Assembly: GCA_965198725.1 (NCBI GenBank)
Contig: CBDAPX010000001.1
Location: 2,108,001 to 2,172,000 of the forward strand
DNA: 64,000 nucleotides
Direction: 5' to 3'
Source: CBDAPX01 sp965198725
GTDB taxonomy: Bacteria; Pseudomonadota; Alphaproteobacteria; Rhodobacterales; Rhodobacteraceae
The notes under the pieces are model-generated. The model did no database searches. It saw only the letters and a list, made by a program, of their open reading frames with translations, and was not told where the DNA came from. Below are positions 15,997 through 22,609 of the stretch, piece by piece. A program made the translations under genes and the position numbers. Position 1 is the first letter of the stretch, and each line of letters begins with the position of its first letter.

Positions 15997-16776
15997 TTAC
16001 GCGTCCAACTGCACCCAAACCGGGACGTGATCGGATGGTTTTTCGCCACCGCGAACTTCGGCATCAATCTGACAGTCCTGTAACAGGTCTGCGCATTGCG
16101 GGTTCAACAAGAAATGGTCGATCCTGATCCCGTCATTGCGATCCCACGCGCCGGCCTGATAGTCCCAGAAACTGTAGTGACCCGGGCCGTGGGTGCGTGC
16201 ACGGAAAGCTTCGGTAAAACCAAGGTTCACGATGCGGCGGAACGCAGCACGGCTTTCGGGGCGAAACAGGGCGTCTTCGGTCCAGGCGTCTGGTCGCTTG
16301 GCATCCTCCGCCTGTGGAATGATGTTATAGTCGCCGGCCATCAATGCCGGTTCTTCTAACGCCATCAGGTCGCGTGCCCTGTGATAGAGCCGGTCCATCC
16401 AAGCCAATTTGTAATCATGTTTCGGCCCGGGCGCCGGATTGCCGTTTGGCAGGTAAAGACCGCAGATCCGAATGGCCTGTTTGCCTACAACGGTCGCCTC
16501 TATCCATCGGGCCTGTTCGTCTTCCGGATCACCGGGCAATCCGCGCACAACTTCTTCGAGCGGGTATTTCGACAAGATCGTGACACCGTTGAAGGATTTT
16601 TGCCCGTGAGTTTCCACGGCAAATCCCATTTCTTCGAAGATTTCTTTCGGGAACGCCTCATCAACGGACTTGATCTCTTGCAACACCACGACATCCGGAT
16701 CTGCCGATTTCAGCCATTCCGGCAGGGCGTTTGCTCGCGCCTTTATCCCATTGATGTTGAAGGTTGCGACTTTCAT
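15997..16776 (-). CDS. xthA: Exodeoxyribonuclease III (AP endonuclease)
   Basis: The 259-residue protein is a full-length exonuclease III homologue of the EEP fold. Visible catalytic residues are N7 (TFNINGIK), E34 (VLQEIK), Y108 (GLYLPNG), D149 and N151 (AGDYNII), and the terminal SDHVPVWV with the catalytic D-H pair. It cuts DNA 5' to abasic sites in base-excision repair and has 3'-5' exonuclease activity. It is transcribed alone and converges on dksA. Confidence 0.95.
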   Translation of the reverse strand: MKVATFNINGIKARANALPEWLKSADPDVVVLQEIKSVDEAFPKEIFEEMGFAVETHGQKSFNGVTILSKYPLEEVVRGLPGDPEDEQARWIEATVVGKQAIRICGLYLPNGNPAPGPKHDYKLAWMDRLYHRARDLMALEEPALMAGDYNIIPQAEDAKRPDAWTEDALFRPESRAAFRRIVNLGFTEAFRARTHGPGHYSFWDYQAGAWDRNDGIRIDHFLLNPQCADLLQDCQIDAEVRGGEKPSDHVPVWVQLDA

Positions 16777-16937
16777 GAACGGCGCCTCGTTTTATGCAGT
16801 GCGGTTTTCGTGATGCCATTCCTGCCCCGGGGCCGCAAGCATTGCGATGAATCTCCGGTCGAAGCGTTCGCATTTTAGCCTCATGATTCGCCGCCGACGT
16901 AATCCAAAAACGCGGCTTTCCCACCCAATTTCAACGC

Positions 16938-16946
16938 TGTGGATAA
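16938..16946 (-). promoter_or_regulatory. DnaA-box sequence, copy 1
   Basis: TGTGGATAA is the exact reverse complement of the high-affinity DnaA box TTATCCACA. It lies in AT-rich non-coding DNA about 180 bp before the repeat-protein start. A second identical copy in the same orientation follows 76 bp later. A single nonamer can occur by chance; two exact copies in 350 bp are less likely. Confidence 0.5.
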
Positions 16947-17013
16947 GAAAAATCAAAATTGGAACGGAAATTAATTCGGTCGGATTTAACAATGATTTGG
17001 GTGCCAGGTGGCT

Positions 17014-17022
17014 TGTGGATAA
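17014..17022 (-). promoter_or_regulatory. DnaA-box sequence, copy 2
   Basis: This is a second exact TGTGGATAA. It sits where a -35 element would be expected for the TATAGT at 17041-17046, so a bound protein could compete with RNA polymerase. A weaker relative, TGCGGATAG, follows at about 17026-17034. Confidence 0.5.
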
Positions 17023-17083
17023 AGCTGCGGATAGTCAATCTATAGTAGAAATAACGTTTTTACAAACGCGCTATGGATGCAAG

Positions 17084-17103
17084 CGTTGAAGACGTCTTCA
17101 ACG
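17084..17103. promoter_or_regulatory. 20-bp perfect palindrome in the leader of the repeat-protein gene
   Basis: CGTTGAAGACGTCTTCAACG reads identically on both strands. It ends 21 bp before the ATG at 17125. With no spacer it is more like a protein-binding site for a dimer than an RNA hairpin, although it could fold in the transcript. No T run follows, so it is not a terminator. Confidence 0.6.
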
Positions 17104-17124
17104 ACCAAACTTGGGAAAACTGTT

Positions 17125-17676
17125 ATGAAACTTGCACTGAGAAGTTACGAATCCATTGTCGCAAAAGAAACCGAGCTGTTTGCAGAAAGCCTTTTCGACG
17201 GTGATGGTACTGCCATGTTCTCGTCCGGCTCGATGCCAACAACTGCACATGATGCATTTTGCGGCGATGCGACGATGATGTTTTCTTCAGGTTCTGCGCC
17301 TACGCTGTCCTCTGACGCGCAGTCCGGCGAAGGCACGCACATGTTCTCTTCGGGTTCTGCACCAGCTGTAAGTGGCAAGGCACTGACAGGTGAGCTGGTT
17401 CAAATGTACTCGTCCGGTTCGGCCCCCGTCGCTGAAAGCAGCACGCGCAACGGCGACGCCGTTGAAATGTTCTCGTCGGGTTCTGCGCCTCGCGCTGAAG
17501 CGTCCGCAGAAAATGGCGATCTGACGGAAATGTACTCGTCGGGTTCGGCACCAGTTGCAGCTGCGGATGCAACCACCGGAAACGGCACGCATATGTACTC
17601 GTCCGGTTCCGCGCCCGCCACTCGCGCCGAAGCATCGGCTGGTGACAAGACCGAGATGTTCTCCTCGGGCAGCTGA
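17125..17676 (+). CDS. Tandem-repeat protein with eight M[FY]SSGSAP units
   Basis: The 183-residue product has a ~25-residue leader (MKLALRSYESIVAKETELFA...) and then eight units in exact 21-residue register. Each unit has the form G-[DEN]-x-x-x-M-[FY]-S-S-G-S-[AM]-P plus eight variable residues; the last stops after SSGS. There is no classical signal peptide or membrane segment, and one cysteine in unit 1. I do not recognise a characterised family. The layout, a leader plus repeated short cores followed by a helper gene and an exporter, resembles multi-core modified-peptide precursors, but a repetitive structural protein is equally possible. The ATG at 17125 has GGGA about 10 bp upstream; ATGs at 17073 and 17077 are upstream alternatives that would run through the palindrome. 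Confidence 0.85.
   Translation: MKLALRSYESIVAKETELFAESLFDGDGTAMFSSGSMPTTAHDAFCGDATMMFSSGSAPTLSSDAQSGEGTHMFSSGSAPAVSGKALTGELVQMYSSGSAPVAESSTRNGDAVEMFSSGSAPRAEASAENGDLTEMYSSGSAPVAAADATTGNGTHMYSSGSAPATRAEASAGDKTEMFSSGS
17200..17676 (+). repeat. Coding tandem repeat, 63-bp period, 8 copies
   Basis: The Met codon of the core motif recurs at 17215, 17278, 17341, 17404, 17467, 17530, 17593 and 17656, an exact 63-bp spacing. The SSGS codons differ between units (for example TCG TCC GGC TCG, TCT TCA GGT TCT, TCC TCG GGC AGC), so the copies are old and the peptide rather than the DNA is conserved. The last copy is truncated by the stop codon. Confidence 0.95.
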
Positions 17677-17734
17677 TCCCGCCGTTTTTCTGGAACCTTC
17701 AATCGCAGTCGTATCATCAAAAGGACCACCCACC

Positions 17735-18809
17735 ATGTCGAACGTCATTGCATTGAAGGTTCCGAACGCGCGGAAAACAAAAGAGCAGAAGCTGGCGGCG
17801 ATCATCGCCAGCTTTGCAACACAACGTCGATTTGGCGACGATGTGTTTTGGCTCAAGGAAAACGCAGAGCTTCTGAACATCCTCGAATGTACAGGCGCCG
17901 AACTGGGATCAACGGCGTTGGTTCCGCATGAAACGTTTTACGAAAATATCGAAAAACGCATGGGCTTTTGCCCCAATACTACCGGTTCCTTTTGTCGATA
18001 TGCCTCGATCTGGAAGATCTGGGCATGCGAGGCAACAAAGGCGAAGCGTTGGCAAATTGGGTGGCCGGCGAAAGTCTAGCCGAAGCAGAGCTATCTGACC
18101 TGCAACGCGCCGAAGCGCACCGTCTGATGGCGCGACGCGGCGTCGAAAAGAGCTCGGCCGATAACGGACTTTTAGAGCGTTTACAAGCGTTATCGATCGA
18201 ACTGAAACCTTTTCGATGCCCAACAAAAAGGCGGCCTATGAACTGACGCATATCGTCTTTTATCTGAGTGAATATGGCCGAAAGGACCCCGAATTGTCCG
18301 CCGCTGCGCTGCGCAGTCTCGAATATGCGGGTATATTGGCGTATCTCGATCAGAACGCTGACCTCTTGGCTGAAGTTTGCGTTGCAATGAGATACGCGGG
18401 ATATGTTCCATCGCCCGTTTGGGAAGGTTGGCTGGAGCGGGATACGCACCGTTTCACGGTTGAAGCCGGATCCACTGTTTCGGTTCAGGACGATTACCAC
18501 GAATACTTTGTCTGCAATTGGATGTTGGCCTGCGCCGGACGGGACAATTTTGTTCACGACACGGACGGTGCGCGCATCGCGTTAACGCGTCCGGCCGGGT
18601 ATGCGGGACCCTTGCGGCATTTGTCTCAGCATCTTTTTGATCTGGACCAAAACCGTAACGCAGATTGGCAGGTCATGCGAGATAGCCTGACCCATGATCT
18701 GGATGAGATCGGCTTGGATATTCTGATCGAAGCGGAACAAAGCACAGAGCATTTCGACGCCTTTTTCGCCGGATTTGCGCGGACCGGATTGCGCGGGATG
18801 TCTTTGTGA
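17735..18809 (+). pseudogene. Unrecognised ~358-residue protein gene, interrupted by two one-base shifts
   Basis: Three overlapping frames read as one protein if one base is restored near 17971-17974 (a C run) and one near 18210-18213 (a T run). The first frame gives MSNVIALKVPNARKTKEQKL... to about residue 80, the second continues QYYRFLLSICLDLEDLGMRG..., and the third runs from MPNKKAAYELTHIVFYL to the stop at 18809. The product would be about 358 residues, mostly helical with many A/L/E, and soluble. I do not recognise its family. It sits between the repeat-protein gene and an exporter gene and overlaps the latter by GTGA, so the three belong together. The breaks may be assembly errors, two -1 translational slips, or real decay. 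Confidence 0.7.
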
Positions 18810-19714
18810 TACAGAGCGTGAAACAAGGCGCGCTTTTGGGCGCCGGGCTTGTGGTCCTATATACCGGACTGATCTCCGGAGCAGATGGGATCACCAAATT
18901 CATCGCCGATGATTATGCCGCGCCTCAACTTTATGCGCTTTCCGGTTTTCTTGTCATTTTGATGAGTTGTCTGGCGGACAGGCATCCAAACCAACGCAAA
19001 GGGTTGGCGACCCGTCAACCTGTGGCCATGGCCATTCGGTCGGGCGCCACCGTGATCGCATCGATATCGTTCTTCTATGCTTTTCGATCGCTTCCCTTTG
19101 CGGATGTGTTTGTGTTCATCGGCATGATGCCGATCTTGGCCGGCTTTATGTCTCAACTGATCTTGAAAGAAACCGTCCAACCGGCGGCATGGCTTGCCTT
19201 ACTGGCCGGGTTTGTCGGTGTTTTATGCCTTTTCCCGGGCGGTATCTCAGCAGTTGGGGCAGGGCATCTTTGGGCCATGGCCGCAGCTGTGTTTGGTACG
19301 CTTTCGATGGTTCTGGCACGGTTTATCGGACGGTATGAAAGCAACACGCTGGCGCAGGTTTTTTACCCCAACCTTGCGCTATGCCTGACGATGGCCTGTG
19401 CATTGCCATTTGTCTGGGTGCCAATACCGCTTGGCGATTTGGCACTCTGTGCGGCCTATGCGGTTTTGCTCTTCGGGGCGCGCTGGCTGCTGGTGATTTC
19501 TTTGCGCATGCTGGCGGCCTATGCGGTCACGCCACTGATGAACTTGCAGTTTGTGTGGATGGTGATCATTGGCGCGGTCGCGTTTGGTGAGCTTCCGACC
19601 AGCAATACGCTGTTGGGTGTATCAATTGTCATTGGGTCCGGCCTGTACCTTGTATGGGAACAATTTGCCCCACGCCGCACCGGGATTGCCCTAAATCTGC
19701 GAACCGATCCGTAA
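18806..19714 (+). CDS. EamA/DMT-superfamily transporter, last gene of the repeat-protein operon
   Basis: The 302-residue protein has ten hydrophobic segments in two five-helix halves, the EamA (RhaT-like) duplicated layout. It includes a first half ending GGISAVGAGHLWAM and a second half with FGARWLLVISLRMLAAYAVTPLMNLQFVW. DMT transporters usually export metabolites or amino acids. It starts with GTG inside the stop codon of the preceding frame (GTGA), which argues for coupling to that gene. If the cluster makes a small product from the repeat protein, this is the natural exporter, but that is inference. Confidence 0.88.
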   Translation: MIQSVKQGALLGAGLVVLYTGLISGADGITKFIADDYAAPQLYALSGFLVILMSCLADRHPNQRKGLATRQPVAMAIRSGATVIASISFFYAFRSLPFADVFVFIGMMPILAGFMSQLILKETVQPAAWLALLAGFVGVLCLFPGGISAVGAGHLWAMAAAVFGTLSMVLARFIGRYESNTLAQVFYPNLALCLTMACALPFVWVPIPLGDLALCAAYAVLLFGARWLLVISLRMLAAYAVTPLMNLQFVWMVIIGAVAFGELPTSNTLLGVSIVIGSGLYLVWEQFAPRRTGIALNLRTDP

Positions 19715-19729
19715 TCCGTCCGGTCGAAA

Positions 19730-20053
19730 TCACATTGAAAAGGATGTGCCGCACCCGCAGCTGCTGGTCGCGTTCGGGTTTTTAATAATGAACCGCGCAC
19801 CAATCAGCTCTTCGGAAAAGTCGATCACTGCGTTTTCAAGGAATGGTAAAGACACGGTGTCGACCATGACCTTTTGACCATTGCCTTCCAGCACCAGATC
19901 ATCGTCTTTCGGGGTATCCAGAGCGATTTCATACTGAAACCCGGAACACCCGCCGCCTTCGACGGCCACACGCAAGCCTTGTCCCAAATCGGATGCTCCG
20001 ATTTCGGCCAGTCTTTCGAATGCACGATCAGTCACTTTCGGCGGCAGATTCAT
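19730..20053 (-). CDS. erpA: Iron-sulfur cluster insertion protein (A-type carrier)
   Basis: The 107-residue protein is an HesB/IscA/ErpA A-type carrier with the three ligating cysteines: C36 (GGGCSGF) and C99 and C101 (SSCGCG). These proteins pass iron-sulfur clusters to apo-enzymes. The length and the GGGCSGFQY form fit ErpA or IscA; the distinction cannot be made firmly. The ATG at 20053 is chosen because the longer reading overlaps the divergent dgt gene and has 27 non-conserved residues. It is divergent from dgt with about 80 bp between. Confidence 0.92.
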   Translation of the reverse strand: MNLPPKVTDRAFERLAEIGASDLGQGLRVAVEGGGCSGFQYEIALDTPKDDDLVLEGNGQKVMVDTVSLPFLENAVIDFSEELIGARFIIKNPNATSSCGCGTSFSM

Positions 20054-20134
20054 TGCAATGTACTCCAAACGGTTTTCACGCACTGCGGGGTGCAATATAG
20101 AAATCCCAACGACACTCGGCAAGGACCCCTGCAC

Positions 20135-21280
20135 ATGCTTGCGCCTTATGCTTCAGATCCGGGACAAAGCAGGGGACGGCACGTTCCAGAAGACGAGAGC
20201 AGCTTTCGGTCCTGTTTTCAACGAGATCGGGACCGGATTATCCATGCGAGTGCGTTTCGCCGGCTCAAGCACAAGACACAAGTTTTCGTGGAACACGAAG
20301 GCGACAGTTTCCGCACCCGGCTGGCACATTCGATTGAAGTCGCACAGGTGGCGCGCACGATCGCGGGCGCCTTGGGTCTCAATCAAGAACTGACCGAAGC
20401 CGTCGCTTTGGCCCATGATTTGGGCCACACGCCCTTTGGTCACACGGGTGAGGACGCCCTGCATGCCCTGATGGCGCCCTATGGCGGCTTTGATCACAAC
20501 GCACAGGCCTTGCGGATCGTGACAAAGCTCGAACGACATTATGCAGCATTTGATGGTTGCAACCTGACATGGGAAACCATCGAAGGGATTGCCAAGCATA
20601 ACGGGCCGGTTACCGGTGAATTGCCGTGGGCTTTGGCGACATGCGATGCAGAATTGGCGTTGGAGTTGACAACGCATGCAGGTCCAGAAGCCCAAGTTGC
20701 AGCCCTCTCTGACGATATTGCCTATAACAATCATGATCTGCACGACGGCTTGCGTGCCGGCCTTTTTGACGATGCCGAGATTGCCGAATTGCCGATTGTT
20801 GGCGACTGTTACGCAGAAGTGGATCGAGCCTATCCAGGGTTAGAGGCGAAACGCCGTCGGCATGAGGCGCTGCGCCGCGTCTTTGGCGTGATGGTTTCGG
20901 ACGTCATTGACCGTGCCAACCAAACCTTGTGTGAAAGCGGGGTTAAATCGGTCGAAGAGGTGCGCCATCTTGGACGGCCCGTCGTGAAGTTTTCCGATCA
21001 GACTTGGTCAGATATCCAGCAGATCCGATCCTTTTTGTTCACCAGAATGTACCGCGCCCCCTCTGTCATGAAAATCAGGGAGGAGGTGACGCAGGTCGTC
21101 GAAGACCTGTTTCCCTTGTTTCTGAGTAAGCCGGAGTTGTTGCCGGAGAGATGGCATGCCGATATCGCTCAGGCGAAAACAGAAACCGAATTGGCCCGTA
21201 TGGTGTCTGATTATATCGCTGGCATGACGGACCGGTTCGCTTTACAGCAGCATCGCGCCATTTTGGGACAAGACGCCTGA
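20135..21280 (+). CDS. dgt: Deoxyguanosinetriphosphate triphosphohydrolase-like protein
   Basis: The 381-residue protein has an HD-domain metal site: H65 (RLAHSIEVAQ), H94-D95 (ALAHDLGHTPFGH), and a later D in ALSDDIAYNNHD. The N-terminal region includes RDRDRIIHASAFRRLKHKTQVF, diagnostic for the dGTPase family. It removes triphosphate from dNTPs and helps control their pools. The ATG at 20135 gives the family start (MLAPYASDPGQSRGR); the longer upstream frame is antisense to erpA. Confidence 0.94.
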   Translation: MLAPYASDPGQSRGRHVPEDESSFRSCFQRDRDRIIHASAFRRLKHKTQVFVEHEGDSFRTRLAHSIEVAQVARTIAGALGLNQELTEAVALAHDLGHTPFGHTGEDALHALMAPYGGFDHNAQALRIVTKLERHYAAFDGCNLTWETIEGIAKHNGPVTGELPWALATCDAELALELTTHAGPEAQVAALSDDIAYNNHDLHDGLRAGLFDDAEIAELPIVGDCYAEVDRAYPGLEAKRRRHEALRRVFGVMVSDVIDRANQTLCESGVKSVEEVRHLGRPVVKFSDQTWSDIQQIRSFLFTRMYRAPSVMKIREEVTQVVEDLFPLFLSKPELLPERWHADIAQAKTETELARMVSDYIAGMTDRFALQQHRAILGQDA

Positions 21281-21450
21281 ATTGTGACGCGGCGGAATTT
21301 GGCCGATCTGGGCAAAGAACCGCTCTGCGCCTCAGGGATGACGCAAATTAGCGAAAATTCCACCTTTTTTGTCGTGCAGATTTGCCCATGTGACTTTTGC
21401 CAGTTGCGGGGATTTCCGCAGCTTTTTTCATCTCCGCGAGGTCTGCTCTC

Positions 21451-22518
21451 ATGGCGAATTATTCTTTTATTGGGTATGCACCGTCTGCCATTTCCTTTTT
21501 GCGCGGCGGCACCCTGTCGGTTGCAGCCGGGTATGATTTCCAAACCGATCGCCGCGTTTTTAATGTTGAGGATGACGCGACCGGCACGATCCTTGGATCG
21601 GGTGCGCCGGATGACGGCGTCACCTTTCATGGGGATCGCTTCAACAACGAAGTAGGCGACGACCTGACACAAACTGGTGAGGCCACGTCGCTGGATGGTT
21701 CAACCGTCATCGAAAGCGGCAACATCTATCTGGAACAACAGTTTAACCTGACGCCGCAAGGCGGTGGTGCCTCGATAACGTTGTATCAAGTCGAAATCGA
21801 TGGGGTTCTTGTCGGGTATATTCCCTCGACGCCTTTGGACCCCGACGAGATTTACGACTTTACCACTTCTAACGTGACCCCGGTTAACGCGCCCGATACC
21901 AGCGCCGGAGAATTGGAAGATGTACCGTGTTTTGTAGCTGGGACTTGGATCAAGACGCCGATTGGGGATGTGTTGATTGATGACATACAACCCGGTGATC
22001 TGGTGCTTAATTCCTCGGGCGGGGCAGTGCCGGTTCTATGGGTGGGACAAAAGACTGTTCTGCCAGTGTTTGCGTCACGTCATGATTTGTGGCCTATCCG
22101 GATCGCCAAGGGGGCGCTTGGAGAAGGCTTACCTACTGCGGATCTGTGTGTGTCGCCCAATCACCGGGTTGTTGTACGCGGTCCCGCGGTAGATTTACTG
22201 ATCGGGGAAACAGAAAGCCTGATCCCGGCAAAGTTCCTGACCCGGTTGCCGGGCGTGATGCGGGAACGGAACCTGTCCAGCGTGACCTATTTCCACTTGC
22301 TGTTTGACACTCACCAGATCGTTTTGTCCAACGGCACCCCAAGCGAAAGCCTTCATCCCGGTGAGGTTGCGATGAACAGTCTGCATGACGCTTTGCGCCG
22401 TGAAATCCTTGCGATTTTTCCGGAACTCGATCGGAGCCGCCTGCAATATGGTCCTACGGCGCGTCAGGTTTTGAACCGTCGCGAAGCGGCCTTGGTGGTT
22501 CAGTCGCTGGCCGCCTGA
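21451..22518 (+). CDS. Hint-domain (Hedgehog/intein) protein
   Basis: The 355-residue protein has an N-terminal beta-rich part (about 1-155) with an acidic, repetitive composition, and a C-terminal Hint_2 domain that begins at C160 (PCFVAGTWIKT) and continues GDVLIDDIQPGDLVL and CVSPNHRVVV (233-242). Hint domains cleave or splice a peptide bond at the first cysteine. In this group, common in marine Rhodobacteraceae, their role is unknown; one idea is self-release of the N-terminal part. There is no normal signal peptide, so export by a type I system is possible. The ATG at 21451 follows the GAGG at about 21438-21441. Confidence 0.88.
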   Translation: MANYSFIGYAPSAISFLRGGTLSVAAGYDFQTDRRVFNVEDDATGTILGSGAPDDGVTFHGDRFNNEVGDDLTQTGEATSLDGSTVIESGNIYLEQQFNLTPQGGGASITLYQVEIDGVLVGYIPSTPLDPDEIYDFTTSNVTPVNAPDTSAGELEDVPCFVAGTWIKTPIGDVLIDDIQPGDLVLNSSGGAVPVLWVGQKTVLPVFASRHDLWPIRIAKGALGEGLPTADLCVSPNHRVVVRGPAVDLLIGETESLIPAKFLTRLPGVMRERNLSSVTYFHLLFDTHQIVLSNGTPSESLHPGEVAMNSLHDALRREILAIFPELDRSRLQYGPTARQVLNRREAALVVQSLAA

Positions 22519-22609
22519 CCATACAAACAACCGAAGCTTGAGGTGCGCTCTGCGCGTTGACGCTGTTGGTGCACGTGTTAAACCGCCTCCAACTTATGGA
22601 ACGGAACAC

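Larger units (their letters stand above)
16777..17124. other. 348-bp AT-rich intergenic region with regulatory signals
   Basis: No gene is visible between xthA and the repeat-protein gene. From about 16900 the sequence is markedly richer in A and T than its surroundings. It holds two perfect TGTGGATAA sequences (DnaA-box consensus on the minus strand), a TATAGT at 17041-17046 that could be a -10 element, and a 20-bp palindrome at 17084-17103. This looks like a regulated promoter and leader for the repeat-protein operon. Confidence 0.6.

Noticed and set aside
16938..17022. Chromosome or plasmid replication origin
   Set aside because: Only two DnaA boxes, no iterons, no rep or par genes and no origin-flanking genes nearby.
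17077..17124. Upstream start for the repeat protein
   Set aside because: It would translate the palindrome and lacks a ribosome site; 17125 has GGGA upstream.
17200..17676. CRISPR-like array
   Set aside because: The repeats are contiguous at 63 bp, differ in sequence and lie inside one open frame. They are a coding tandem repeat.
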